Below, piece after piece: positions 19,660 through 29,052 of a stretch of DNA of 64,000 bases. Source of the DNA: Shewanella algidipiscicola. GTDB lineage: Bacteria; Pseudomonadota; Gammaproteobacteria; Enterobacterales; Shewanellaceae. Location: NCBI RefSeq assembly GCF_003605125.1, contig NZ_QPQT01000018.1, positions 1 through 64,000 of the forward strand, given 5' to 3'. How positions within the stretch are numbered: the first letter of the stretch is position 1; each line of letters begins with the position of its first letter. Both the position numbers and the translations under genes were made by a program. Under the pieces are notes generated by a model that did not search any database, had not been told where the DNA came from, and saw nothing but the letters and a program-made list of their open reading frames with translations.

Positions 19660-22158
19660 ATGAAAAGACTCTTTTTGGGTGTCGCAATAGCATCCGCGTT
19701 AGGAATGACAGGTTGTAGCGAAGATAGTGTTGATCAACTGGCTGATAAGACCGAACCGTTGACACCTCAATCCACGATAGTATTTGATCCGGCTAATGGT
19801 GCTGTGCCGTTACCTAACGATTTGCTTTTTAGCGGCACACTTGATGGTACTATCACTATTCCTAAAAGTTCAGATCCCGATGCTCCAAGTGAGGCTAATG
19901 GTGATTATACCGATGCCACCATCGCCATTGGCGCATTAGATGGGTGGTCTACCACATCGCCAATTTCGATTAATGTTGCTCTGGCAACTAATAATGATGG
20001 CGCGGCACTGACTTTAGATGCCGCCTCTGTTGCTCAGCCAGGCGCGGTGCGATTGTTTGAAGCGACGGTCGGAGGACCACTCTCAAACGATCCAGAGTGC
20101 CAAGCTGCGGCATCAGCATCTGCCTGTAAAGTGGGTGATGAGCTGCAATTTGGTGTTGATTTTGTGACGACCACATCGGGTAGCACCATTGCGGTTATTC
20201 CGCTTAAACCACTTAAAGCAAACCAATCTTATATTTATGCTACTACTAATCTTATTCAAGATTCAGAGGGTCGTGCGCTTGCGCCGTCTTCGACTTATGG
20301 CTTATTAAAGCTCGATATTGAAACTAAGCCCTTAGAGACGCCTGAGCAGTTAATGTTGCAAGGTTTAGTCAATAGTTACGAAAAAGGCATTGCAGCGGCC
20401 CATGGTGTTGACTCTTCGAGTATCAGTTACTCAGCTTTGTTTACCACTCAAGCGATCAGTGATGTTTATGAGACGACCAAGTTATTGATGCTACAAGAAG
20501 GCTCGCCTTATGCGCCCTCCATTACTGTCCCCAAGCCACACCCGCTAGGGTTAACAGTTGCCCAAGCGGCAGGCTTAACGCCTGCTGACGGTCTGGCTTA
20601 TGTGGTGTCGAGTCTGGCGGATGTGTATGTTGCCGAGTTGTCATTACCGACTTACGGTAGTTGTAATTCGGCGTTCTGTAATGGGATTGATGGTTATTGG
20701 AAAGCCGTTGGTGACAGCCCTGTCTCTGTGCTGTTAGCGCTTCAATCTGGCACCATGAGCCAACAAAACTTTGGCGCGCAAGCGGTAGCACAGGGTATCG
20801 ATCCGAGCCAAGCGTTAGGTAATCCAGCGTTGCTTGCAGGCAAAACGTGGCTGCTCGATGATGGTACGGCTGCCGATAAAGCCAAGCATTTGACTAAGTT
20901 TAACCCCATTCCAGTGCCGACAGGCCGTGAAACGGTCCCCGTGTTGATCTCTATGCCAAATGCACAACGATTGGCTGCGTTTTATGCCGATCAAGGGCAG
21001 ACTTTTACTGCGCCGACTGCTGGTTGGCCGACAACGATCGCTATGCATGGTTTAGGTGGTGGTAAAGAGATGTCACTTGCCTATGCCGGGAGTTATGCTG
21101 CCATGGGAGTTGCGACTATAGCCATCGATATGCCGCTACATGGTGCACGGTCATTTGATGCCAATGGTGATGGTACCTATGAGGTGTCAGCCACTGATCC
21201 CTCTTTTGGCGCCGTCGTTGGTACACCTGATGCTTTTGCCAAAGGTGATCCACTGGTCTTTATCAATATCAACAGTACCTTATCGGTACGTGATAATTTC
21301 AGACAAGCAACTGTTGACCATTTAGGATTGCGCGCCGCGCTTACTGGTTTAGCGGGTGGGCTTGCCGCTGCTCAGGCACCACAGATGTTTGATATTACCC
21401 AAATTAGTGCCCAAGGCCTGAGTTTAGGTGCAATAGTGGGAACTGACTTTGCCACTTATGCCAGTTCGGGCTTGACTCATCCTAATGGCATGGATTTAAG
21501 CTATGTACATAAACTCAATGCCGTTTCGCTAGTTGCGCCTTCGGGGGGATTTGCCGGAACTTTCATTGGTTCAGCGACTTTTGGTCCTGTGCTGTTTGCG
21601 AACATTACTGCCAATGAGACATTCCAAGCGTTAGTCGATGCGGCTAATACCGCTGGTTATGAGCCAGGTAGCGATGAATATCTGGCTTTGGTCAAAACCG
21701 TATATGGCCAATTTATACCGACATTTGCCTTTGCAGTGCAAACCGTAGTTGATGGTGCCGATCCTATTAACCATGCCGCTGCGCTAAAGGCGAGTGGTTT
21801 ACCTGTCCATTTGATTGAAGTGACGGGGGATGAGAGCAATTTACCGGATCAGGTGTTGCCTAACGCAGTTGAGAACTTCCCTGTATCAGGTACAGAGCCG
21901 TTGATTGCCAACCTAGGTCTTGAATGCGTCGATAGCACGATTCAAGGCTCAGGCGCGGTGCGCTTTAGTAAAGGTCATCATAGCTCTATCGTCAGCCCAA
22001 GTGAGATCCCAGGTGTCACAGATGGTAAAGCGGCTGCTGCGACGGCCGAAATGCAGCAACAAGTGGCCACCTTTGCATTAACTGCGGGTAAACAGCAGGC
22101 TACTGTCTCGATCAGAGATTCGTCTGTAGTCCAGCCTTGTGTGGGCATCGCCCAATAG
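19660..22158 (+). CDS. VolA/Pla-1/cef family surface lipoprotein lipase
   Basis: An 832-residue putative extracellular phospholipase/lipase. It starts with a lipoprotein signal (MKRLFLGVAIASALGMTGC, lipid-modified Cys19). A beta-rich N-terminal region follows (about 30-240) with SIVFDPANGAVPLPNDLLF style sequence. The C-terminal alpha/beta hydrolase has an oxyanion MHGLGGGKEM region and the nucleophile elbow GLSLG (Ser near residue 587). A later Asp (VTGDESN) and His (KGHHSS) could complete the triad. In Vibrio the family releases fatty acids from lysophospholipid at the cell surface. The ATG at 19660 is chosen for its lipobox and the GGGG stretch before it; an 18-residue upstream extension gives no signal peptide. 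Confidence 0.88.
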   Translation: MKRLFLGVAIASALGMTGCSEDSVDQLADKTEPLTPQSTIVFDPANGAVPLPNDLLFSGTLDGTITIPKSSDPDAPSEANGDYTDATIAIGALDGWSTTSPISINVALATNNDGAALTLDAASVAQPGAVRLFEATVGGPLSNDPECQAAASASACKVGDELQFGVDFVTTTSGSTIAVIPLKPLKANQSYIYATTNLIQDSEGRALAPSSTYGLLKLDIETKPLETPEQLMLQGLVNSYEKGIAAAHGVDSSSISYSALFTTQAISDVYETTKLLMLQEGSPYAPSITVPKPHPLGLTVAQAAGLTPADGLAYVVSSLADVYVAELSLPTYGSCNSAFCNGIDGYWKAVGDSPVSVLLALQSGTMSQQNFGAQAVAQGIDPSQALGNPALLAGKTWLLDDGTAADKAKHLTKFNPIPVPTGRETVPVLISMPNAQRLAAFYADQGQTFTAPTAGWPTTIAMHGLGGGKEMSLAYAGSYAAMGVATIAIDMPLHGARSFDANGDGTYEVSATDPSFGAVVGTPDAFAKGDPLVFININSTLSVRDNFRQATVDHLGLRAALTGLAGGLAAAQAPQMFDITQISAQGLSLGAIVGTDFATYASSGLTHPNGMDLSYVHKLNAVSLVAPSGGFAGTFIGSATFGPVLFANITANETFQALVDAANTAGYEPGSDEYLALVKTVYGQFIPTFAFAVQTVVDGADPINHAAALKASGLPVHLIEVTGDESNLPDQVLPNAVENFPVSGTEPLIANLGLECVDSTIQGSGAVRFSKGHHSSIVSPSEIPGVTDGKAAAATAEMQQQVATFALTAGKQQATVSIRDSSVVQPCVGIAQ

Positions 22159-22176
22159 CAGTTTAAATAATTGAAG

Positions 22177-22204
22177 AAAAACCCAGCAAATGCTGGGTTT
22201 TTTT
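22177..22204 (+). terminator. Terminator after the lipase gene
   Basis: The stem ACCCAGCA-aa-TGCTGGGT is followed by seven T, 20 bases after the stop codon. Confidence 0.92.
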
Positions 22205-22290
22205 ATTACTGCATTTGTTATTCAAAGTAGTACTGATAGAATAACCGCCACATTTTTAGTGTAGCGACAGAGCCTTAAACGGAGTTGATT

Positions 22291-23322
22291 TTGGAATTTT
22301 TGTACGAGTATGGATTATTCCTTGCCAAGGCAGTAACCATTGTTATCGCCATTATTGCGGTAGTGGTAGTGATATTGGCGTCTGCGATTAAACAGAAAGC
22401 GGATAAAGGAGAGTTAAACCTCACTAATTTGTCTGAAGAGTTACAGTCGTTAAAACACGATTTAAAAGAAGAGTTGTTGTCAAAGAAGCAGTTTAAGGCT
22501 TACGAGAAGCAATGTAAGGCGCAAGAGAAAGCAAAAGAGAAGGCGGAGAAAAGCCACCAGGATACCCCTGTAGAACCTAAAGTCTTTGTTATCGACTTTA
22601 AAGGCAGCCTTGATGCCAGTGAAGTTGCATCACTACGTGAGGAGATCAGTGCTATTTTAACCATCGCCGAAGCGGGCGATGAGGTGGTGGTGAACGTTGA
22701 AAGTGGTGGCGGTATGGTCCACGGTTACGGTTTGGCATCGAGTCAGCTTGATCGATTGCGCAGTGCAAATATCCCTCTTACTATCTGTGTGGATAAAGTG
22801 GCCGCGAGTGGTGGATACATGATGGCATGCGTTGCCGATAAGATTTACGCGGCTCCGTTTGCGATTGTGGGCTCCATTGGTGTGGTGGCTCAGATCCCTA
22901 ATTTTAATCGATTACTGAAAAAGCACGATATCGATTATGAGCAACACACTGCGGGCGACTTTAAACGAACTTTGACCCTTTTTGGTGAAAACACTGACGA
23001 AGGCCGTGAAAAGTTTCAACAAGAGTTAGAAGAAACTCATGTATTATTTAAAGATTTTATCGCCAAATATCGACCCCAGTTAGATCTTGATAAGGTGGCA
23101 ACGGGTGAGCATTGGTATGGCCAGCAAGCCATTGCATTAGGACTTATCGATGCGTTATCCACTAGCGATGATGTGATTATGGATCTGGCTAAAGATAAAA
23201 CCGTGATTAAAGTGCGTTATCGATTGAAGAAAAAGCTGGCAGATAAAATTGCTCATGCAGCATCGCTTTGTGTGAATGCTGTTTTTAATCGTATGGCTGA
23301 AAAAAACCAACCTATGAGTTAA
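22291..23322 (+). CDS. sohB: SohB, membrane-bound serine protease of the S49 family
   Basis: A 343-residue inner-membrane-anchored peptidase related to SppA. It has one N-terminal helix (about residues 8-33), a charged coiled linker, then the S49 core with DKVAASGGYMMACVADKI (catalytic Ser) and HTAGDFKRTLTLFGEN (catalytic Lys). The start is TTG at 22291: MEFLYEYGLFLAK matches the family N-terminus, and GGAG sits 6 bases upstream. The TTG two codons earlier lies directly on that GGAG and is rejected. A terminator follows. Confidence 0.93.
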   Translation: MEFLYEYGLFLAKAVTIVIAIIAVVVVILASAIKQKADKGELNLTNLSEELQSLKHDLKEELLSKKQFKAYEKQCKAQEKAKEKAEKSHQDTPVEPKVFVIDFKGSLDASEVASLREEISAILTIAEAGDEVVVNVESGGGMVHGYGLASSQLDRLRSANIPLTICVDKVAASGGYMMACVADKIYAAPFAIVGSIGVVAQIPNFNRLLKKHDIDYEQHTAGDFKRTLTLFGENTDEGREKFQQELEETHVLFKDFIAKYRPQLDLDKVATGEHWYGQQAIALGLIDALSTSDDVIMDLAKDKTVIKVRYRLKKKLADKIAHAASLCVNAVFNRMAEKNQPMS

Positions 23323-23346
23323 TCGCTAGTGTATAGGTCAATGTTT

Positions 23347-23373
23347 AAACCCGCTTTTTAGCGGGTTTTTTAT
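23347..23373 (+). terminator. Terminator after sohB
   Basis: The stem ACCCGCT-ttt-AGCGGGT followed by six T lies 25 bases after the sohB stop. Confidence 0.92.
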
Positions 23374-23508
23374 TGTCTTAATGTCCTGTTTGACCTAAAA
23401 CGCGTTATAGCCTTTGGCTTATACCGAGCTTAATCATCATTGCCTTGTGCTAAAGCATTTAACGTTAAAATAGGCAGTAGAGAGAGTTTGTTGTTTGGGA
23501 GGATATCC

Positions 23509-23574
23509 ATGCGACAAATAAGTTGCTGTATTTTAATGAATTATAGCTATACACTCACACATAGTGTTCAGTGA
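23509..23574 (+). CDS. Candidate 21-residue small ORF
   Basis: A very short frame (MRQISCCILMNYSYTLTHSVQ) begins at an ATG placed 7 bases after a strong GGGAGG. It stands in the sohB-tesA gap. The binding site is the only support; I recognise no homologue and see no clear promoter. Chance occurrence is quite possible. Confidence 0.2.
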   Translation: MRQISCCILMNYSYTLTHSVQ

Positions 23575-23676
23575 ACTTTAATTACAAAAGTACATTTTAT
23601 TGACTGCAAAGCTGTGGCTTGGTTCTTTAAGGCGTTGTCTTTAATGCCAATGCAAGCCACAGTGAAATGATTGATC

Positions 23677-24273
23677 CTAAAGTGGCGTAGGCTGCGTATC
23701 TAAGAGCCAAGGCTGAACAAAATCGGCTATCTGCGCTTGAGCAGCTTGGTTAGGATGGATACCATCGGCCTGCATGAGGTCGGGGTGTATGGCAATATCT
23801 GTCATAAAAAAGGGCATTAAAGTCACTTGATGCTCTTTAGCTAAGTCTTGATAAACTTGAGTAAATATTTGGGCATAACGTGGCCCATAGTTAGGTGGTA
23901 CCATGACTTCACTTAACAGGACTTTAGCGCCTGCTTGTTTACTCAGGCGGATCATTTCGGCAAGATTGGTTTTTAGCTGCTTGGGTGAAAAACCGCGCAG
24001 ACCGTCGTTACCACCAAGTTCGATAAGCACCAGTTTGGGTTGAACCGACTTAAGCAGTCCCGGTAGTCGACGAAGGCCACCTGCGGAGGTTTCTCCGCTG
24101 ACAGAGCCATTGACTATGGTTGTATCTGGCATTTTTTGTTGTAACAGATGAACCCAGCCCTGGTCTCGTTCCATGCCATAACTTGCGCTTAGGCTATCAC
24201 CTAGTATCAAGATTGGGTTAGCATGGACTGGAAGCATATTGAGCATCAGACCGAGACCAAGCAGTCGCAACAC
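23677..24273 (-). CDS. tesA: TesA-type arylesterase / lysophospholipase (SGNH hydrolase)
   Basis: A secreted SGNH hydrolase of about 198 residues, likely periplasmic, acting on acyl-CoA, aryl ester or lysophospholipid substrates. The blocks are GDSLSASYGM (Ser nucleophile), the Gly of SVSGETSAGG, GGNDGLRG and DGIHPN (Asp-His). The signal peptide ends at PVHA-NP. The longer frame reaching 24405 overlaps the divergent ABC gene, so I favour the GTG at 24273, which starts the signal peptide cleanly; no good ribosome binding site marks it. tesA divergent from ybbA is a widespread pairing. Confidence 0.85.
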   Translation of the reverse strand: MLRLLGLGLMLNMLPVHANPILILGDSLSASYGMERDQGWVHLLQQKMPDTTIVNGSVSGETSAGGLRRLPGLLKSVQPKLVLIELGGNDGLRGFSPKQLKTNLAEMIRLSKQAGAKVLLSEVMVPPNYGPRYAQIFTQVYQDLAKEHQVTLMPFFMTDIAIHPDLMQADGIHPNQAAQAQIADFVQPWLLDTQPTPL

Positions 24274-24304
24274 AACATTTAAGCGAAGGATGAATAAGGA
24301 TTTT

Positions 24305-25042
24305 ATGTCAGATAATAGCGCTATCACGGTAAATAATCTCATTAAGTCAGTGGCTACCCAAGAGGGAGAGCTTACTATCCTCAACGGCATCAACATGGAT
24401 GTCAAGTTAGGCGAAAGTGTGGCGATCCTTGGCCCCTCAGGATCGGGTAAATCGACCTTGCTTGGGTTACTGGCGGCATTGGATTCACCAACGTCTGGAG
24501 AGATATTCCTCGATGGTGAGGCACTGCATGGCCTTGATGAAGAAGGTAAGGCGAGACTGAGGAAGGAAAAGGTTAGCTTTATCTTTCAATCATTTATGCT
24601 AGTGGATACTCTTAACGCATTAGAAAATGTGATGTTGCCTGCCGAGTTATCGGGAGTTGAGTGTGCCCGTGAAAAAGCCGAAGCTATGCTCGATCGCGTT
24701 GGTTTAAGTCATCGTTTAACCCATTTTCCTAACCAATTATCGGGGGGAGAGCAGCAACGTGTCGCGATTGCGCGGGCATTTATCTGCGAGCCTAAGGTGC
24801 TGTTTGCCGATGAGCCTACGGGGAATCTTGATGGGGCTAACAGCGACAAGGTCGCGGATATGTTATTCGAACTCAACCGTGATAGTGATACGACCTTGAT
24901 ATTGGTTACCCATGATCTGCAGTTGGCTAATCGCTGTGAGCGTCAATTTATTATGCAAGCAGGGCTGTTAACTGAGCCAGATGACACGCTGCAATCCGAT
25001 CCCCATGAGTCAGGTAAATTGGCATCGATGGAGGCAAGTTAA
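24305..25042 (+). CDS. ybbA: ABC exporter ATPase YbbA
   Basis: A LolD/MacB-type ATPase of 245 residues. It shows Walker A GPSGSGKST (about 43-51), Q-loop FIFQSFMLV, signature LSGGEQQRVAIARA, Walker B VLFADEPTGNLDG and the switch His in VTHDLQ. It pairs with the permease that starts at 25042 with a TAATG overlap. The ATG at 24305 is used because AAGGA lies just upstream. Divergent from tesA. The cargo of YbbA-YbbP is not established; linkage to tesA suggests a lipid or ester. Confidence 0.9.
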   Translation: MSDNSAITVNNLIKSVATQEGELTILNGINMDVKLGESVAILGPSGSGKSTLLGLLAALDSPTSGEIFLDGEALHGLDEEGKARLRKEKVSFIFQSFMLVDTLNALENVMLPAELSGVECAREKAEAMLDRVGLSHRLTHFPNQLSGGEQQRVAIARAFICEPKVLFADEPTGNLDGANSDKVADMLFELNRDSDTTLILVTHDLQLANRCERQFIMQAGLLTEPDDTLQSDPHESGKLASMEAS

Positions 25043-27492
25043 TGGAGATGCGCATTGCATGGAAGTTATTTAAGCGCGAGCTGTTTCAGGGCCAACTCCT
25101 GCTGATCATCTTAGCCATTACTCTGGCCGTATTATCGGTGACAGGGCTTGCAAGGGTAAGCGAGCGATTACAAATTGCCATCAATGGGCAGGCGTCTAAA
25201 TTTATTGCCGCCGACCGTATTATCAATTCGCCAACGCCCATCGACAGTGAGATTTTAACCATAGCGAGCAGCTTAGGGCTCGCGCATGCTCAGAGCATGC
25301 AGTTCAATTCTATGGTGTATGCTAACGACAATTTTCAGCTGGTAACCGTCCGTGCGGTAGACTCTAAATACCCATTAAAAGGCCAAATTGAGTTAGTCGA
25401 TGGCGTGACCCATACCTTACCGCCAGCCGACACCTTATGGTATGAGACGCGTCTGGGTGGCATATTAAATTCCCCCAGCTCACTTGAGATTGGTAATGCG
25501 GAATTTCGCCTTGGCGCCGAGATTGCGCGTTTACCTGATGCTGGTTTCAACCCTTTTGCTTCGTCACCTGTGGTATTGATGCGTCTTGACGACGTGGTGA
25601 AAACCGGGGTGATTCAACCGGGCAGTCGAGTCAGTTATATTCATCAGTTTGCGGGCGATGCCGATAAGCTTGCCGTGCTCGAAGAGGCCGTTAAACCACT
25701 GCTTAATAACAGCCAGCGTTGGGTCGATGTGCAATCGGGCGACTCTCCCATTGCCAGTGCGGTGAAGCGGGCCGAGCGATTTTTGCTTTTGGCCAGTTTA
25801 CTGGGTATCGCACTGGCCTGCGCCGCTATTGGTATCGCTGCTCAGCGCTATTGTCAGCGCCATTTTGACGTCGTCGCCATGCTGAAAACCTTCGGCGCAT
25901 CGAGTCAGCAAATTCGAGTGCTATTTGGTGTTCATCTCTTACTTGTCACCAGTCTTGGCATTATTTTAGGGCTACTCGGTGGACTCGCACTTGATGCGAT
26001 GTTAACCGCTTATTTACCCCAAGCTATTGCCGAATATGATGCGCCATTGGCTCGGCCACTGTTATTGGGTGTGGCGACTGGACTCATTTCGGCGTTTATG
26101 TTTTCGGCTTATCCGTTGATGCGTTTGTTATCCATACCACCATTGAGGGTGTTACAGCGACAACTTGAAGGCGTGCAGTTTGGTATGTGGCTACACCTGC
26201 TTTTGAGTGTCGGTGCCATGGCTTTGTTAGGTTATCTGTATTCGCAAAGTCTCGCCCTGACCATGACGGTTGTTGCCGGTGTATTGTTGTTAGGAATACT
26301 GTTGAGCCTATTTGGTTTTGTGCTTATCAGTGCAGGTCATAGCGTCGGCATGAAAACCACTAATCCGATGCAATTGGCACTAGCAGGTCTGCGCCGTCGA
26401 GCGAAGCAAAATGCGGTACAATTGGTGGGATTTAGTAGTGCATTAGTACTCTTGTTAACGATAATTGCGTTGCGCCAAGACCTGCTCGATGAGTGGCAAA
26501 AGCAACTGCCGGAGGGGTCACCTAATTACTTTTTAGTCAATATCGCTCCCGATGAACAGCAACCCCTTAATGACTACTTTAGCCTAAATGCGATTAAGGC
26601 CACCGATATTTATCCTGTGATCCGTGGACGTTTGGTGCAGATCAATGGCGAAGACTTGATTTCATCGGATCAAGCCGATGCGGGTAATGAGGGTAGAGTG
26701 GGGATATCTCGAGAGCTCAATCTGACCTGGCGTGACAATTTACCCCCAAATAACGATCTATTATCGGGCACATTTAATCAAGCCAGTGATGAGGTATCAA
26801 TTGAATCAGGCGTCGCAGAACGTTTGGGCGTTGATTTAGGCGATGCATTAACTTTTGAAATAGACAATCAAAGGCTCACGGTGAACATTGCCAGTATACG
26901 TGCGGTGCACTGGGAAACCCTACAACCCAACTTTTTTATGATTTTTACCCAAGAGGCGTTAGCGCCCTTTGCATATACCTCCATGGCTAGCTTTTATCTT
27001 GAAGACAACCAAAAACATCTGGTGCTTGAGTTGATTAAACGCTTTCCAACCGTGTCGATTATTGATGTGGGCGCCATGGTTAAGCAGTTGCGTGAGATCA
27101 TCGACCAAGTGTCGTTATCGCTCACCTTAGTGCTGGTACTGGTGTTACTTGCGAGCAGTTTAGTGATGGTGGCACAAACGGAAGCGGGCATGGCAACGCG
27201 CCAACGCGAACTTGCCGTATTAAGGACGTTTGGCGCATCGGGCTGGTTATTGCGCATGGCGACCGCACTTGAATTTGCCTTATTAGGGCTAATAGCTGGG
27301 GTGATGGCTGTGGTTGTGGCCGAATTCACCTTGTATCTGTTAAAGACCCAAGTGTTTGAGCTCGTTGTGTATATGCATTGGGATTGGTGGGTATTAGCGC
27401 CACTGTCTGGCGCCGTTATTGTGGCTCTGCTCGGCACATGGCGTTGCCGGCAGTTACTGCAAAAGTCGTGTGGTGAGTTACTTAAAGCTTAA
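25042..27492 (+). CDS. ybbP: ABC transporter permease YbbP (FtsX-like)
   Basis: An 816-residue inner-membrane permease with an N-terminal helix, a large periplasmic region (about 40-240), an FtsX-type helix block (about 250-345), further helices (about 375-470), a second periplasmic region and a C-terminal FtsX block (about 685-805). The AMLKTFGASSQQIR and AVLRTFGASGWLLR loops are the two coupling helices that contact the ATPase. The start overlaps the ybbA stop (TAATG), and GGAGG sits about 7 bases upstream. MacB-like mechanotransmission is inferred from the architecture. Confidence 0.9.
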   Translation: MEMRIAWKLFKRELFQGQLLLIILAITLAVLSVTGLARVSERLQIAINGQASKFIAADRIINSPTPIDSEILTIASSLGLAHAQSMQFNSMVYANDNFQLVTVRAVDSKYPLKGQIELVDGVTHTLPPADTLWYETRLGGILNSPSSLEIGNAEFRLGAEIARLPDAGFNPFASSPVVLMRLDDVVKTGVIQPGSRVSYIHQFAGDADKLAVLEEAVKPLLNNSQRWVDVQSGDSPIASAVKRAERFLLLASLLGIALACAAIGIAAQRYCQRHFDVVAMLKTFGASSQQIRVLFGVHLLLVTSLGIILGLLGGLALDAMLTAYLPQAIAEYDAPLARPLLLGVATGLISAFMFSAYPLMRLLSIPPLRVLQRQLEGVQFGMWLHLLLSVGAMALLGYLYSQSLALTMTVVAGVLLLGILLSLFGFVLISAGHSVGMKTTNPMQLALAGLRRRAKQNAVQLVGFSSALVLLLTIIALRQDLLDEWQKQLPEGSPNYFLVNIAPDEQQPLNDYFSLNAIKATDIYPVIRGRLVQINGEDLISSDQADAGNEGRVGISRELNLTWRDNLPPNNDLLSGTFNQASDEVSIESGVAERLGVDLGDALTFEIDNQRLTVNIASIRAVHWETLQPNFFMIFTQEALAPFAYTSMASFYLEDNQKHLVLELIKRFPTVSIIDVGAMVKQLREIIDQVSLSLTLVLVLVLLASSLVMVAQTEAGMATRQRELAVLRTFGASGWLLRMATALEFALLGLIAGVMAVVVAEFTLYLLKTQVFELVVYMHWDWWVLAPLSGAVIVALLGTWRCRQLLQKSCGELLKA

Positions 27493-27637
27493 TAAACAAC
27501 AGAGGCCAGTGACCCATAAAGGGGCCGGCCTCTTGTTTAATCGCGATGGCTTGCACTATGTCATTTTGCGCGATGAAAAGACGAGTTTAGCAACAAATAG
27601 TATTTACACATCTATGTTGACTGGCTTTACCCAATCC

Positions 27638-28558
27638 TTATTGATTTTGCATTAATGCCGCTAATGCCTCTGACAGTTGTGGGTATGTAAACTGATAACC
27701 TGCTTCTAATGCACGGTTAGGGTAAACATATTGCCCCTCAAGTAACAGCTGTGATAACTCACCTAAGGCGATATTCAGCGCCATCGCTGGCATAGGTAAA
27801 AAGGTCGGTCTATGCAGTGCTTTGCCAAGCGCTTTGGTAAAGTCTTTATTACTGACCGGGTTGGGTGCGGTGCCGTTAAAAATGCCACTGCACTTATCAT
27901 TATGAAGTAAGAAAAGGATGAGTCCCACTAAATCGGCTTGATGTATCCAGCTCATGCCTTGCTTGCCTGAGCCGATAATGCCTCCCCCGCCCATTTTAAA
28001 AGGCAGTAACATCTTTTTCAGTGCGCCGCCGTTAAGGCCAAGCACTAAACCAATACGAACAATACACACGCGCGTGCTGTTGGCCGCCTCAAGTGCCAGT
28101 GCTTCCCAGCGAGTGCAGACCCGATGAGCAAAATCCGTATGGCTGGCATCATTATGCTGAGTTAAATCAAAACTTTCATCAATTAAGGTGTGGTCATCGT
28201 GATTGCCATAGATACCAATAGCCGAGCCACTAATAAAAACTGACGGTGGATGTTGGCTGGCGTTAAACAGTTGGCTCAGCCTTGTGGTGATATCCCAGCG
28301 GCTGTGACAAATTTTTTGTTTTTGCTCTAAGGTCCAACGCTTGTCGGCAATAGGCTCTCCTGCAAGGTTAATCACAGCATCGAATCCATCTAGCGAAGAT
28401 AATGCACTGAGATTACCTAATAGCCGGTGCTGACGCCCCAGTTCGAGATGGGCCTTCCCCGCGGAGCGAGTCAATATGGTGATGTCATTATCGGCACTTA
28501 ATGCGTTAACCAGCTGCCGCCCGATAAAGCCTGTGCCTCCAGTGATGAGTATTTTCAT
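27638..28558 (-). CDS. yfcH: YfcH / TIGR01777-family NAD(P)-binding epimerase-like protein
   Basis: A 306-residue extended SDR. It has the N-terminal MKILITGGTGFIGRQLV dinucleotide motif, NLAGEPIADKRWT, SGSAIGIYG and a C-terminal DUF1731-like region (FLPMPAMALNIALGELSQLLLEGQYVYP). The reaction is unknown for the family. The ATG at 28558 is chosen because GGAG lies 6 bases upstream; a 13-residue longer frame exists. It converges with ybbP across a 145-base gap. Confidence 0.9.
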   Translation of the reverse strand: MKILITGGTGFIGRQLVNALSADNDITILTRSAGKAHLELGRQHRLLGNLSALSSLDGFDAVINLAGEPIADKRWTLEQKQKICHSRWDITTRLSQLFNASQHPPSVFISGSAIGIYGNHDDHTLIDESFDLTQHNDASHTDFAHRVCTRWEALALEAANSTRVCIVRIGLVLGLNGGALKKMLLPFKMGGGGIIGSGKQGMSWIHQADLVGLILFLLHNDKCSGIFNGTAPNPVSNKDFTKALGKALHRPTFLPMPAMALNIALGELSQLLLEGQYVYPNRALEAGYQFTYPQLSEALAALMQNQ

Positions 28559-29052
28559 AGTCGCTCCACTTTTTTCTACGTTATCAAAAATATACACTAA
28601 CTATCCTAGTTAGGATCATTATATTGTTAATATTTAATCGACTCTCATCTTGGCGGATAACAAATAGATGGTAGAGCTTGGCACTTGATTAGAAAAACCT
28701 GCTGTTTATTCGTACGCTTGGGTTAATCAGAAGAGGACCTGGTCTGTGAGTCTGATTGAGCTCTGTATTCGGATGGTTATATGTTAAGGCTGGTTCAGCC
28801 TGTATCCTTGTCTTATTAAGCGATACAAGGCTGTTTCTGCTATGGTGATAGTGGCAACCAAAGCGATGATTTTTTTGATAATCATGCGATAATTTACTCC
28901 ATCAAGGTAAAATCAAGGTTTGAACATGTGGTTTAAGATGAGTGGAGTCAGTGGATGAGTGACGATAGCGTTAGGTAACCCATTACCATGTAGTGGTATC
29001 CCACACGGATCACACGATTATTTTATAGTTTATTCATAAGGATATTATGTAG
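28559..29052. other. Gap between divergent yfcH-type gene and AI-2E permease
   Basis: Almost 500 bases between divergent genes. Apart from the candidate small protein (28784-28885) and a short perfect hairpin (AGGCTG-gtt-CAGCCT at 28787-28801), I see no gene. Promoters for both neighbours must lie here but are not obvious. Confidence 0.5.
28784..28885 (-). CDS. Candidate 33-residue hydrophobic small protein
   Basis: A short minus-strand frame begins MIIKKIIALVATITIAETAL and ends RLNQP. It has a basic start, one hydrophobic stretch of about 15 residues and a basic tail, as in single-helix membrane peptides. GGAG precedes the ATG by 11 bases, a little far. It stands alone in the epimerase/AI-2E gap. 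Nothing else supports it and no homologue is recognised. Confidence 0.3.
   Translation of the reverse strand: MIIKKIIALVATITIAETALYRLIRQGYRLNQP

Larger units (their letters stand above)
23323..23676. other. Gap between sohB and tesA
   Basis: A 354-base gap between converging genes. It holds the sohB terminator, a possible small ORF (23509-23574) and a 10-bp perfect stem, CTGTGGCTTG at 23612-23621 pairing with CAAGCCACAG at 23653-23662. The stem lies just beyond the tesA stop on the minus strand and has no T run. Confidence 0.5.

Noticed and set aside
27419..27655. 78-codon ORF at the ybbP 3' end
   Set aside because: Mostly inside ybbP in another frame, with no own ribosome site.
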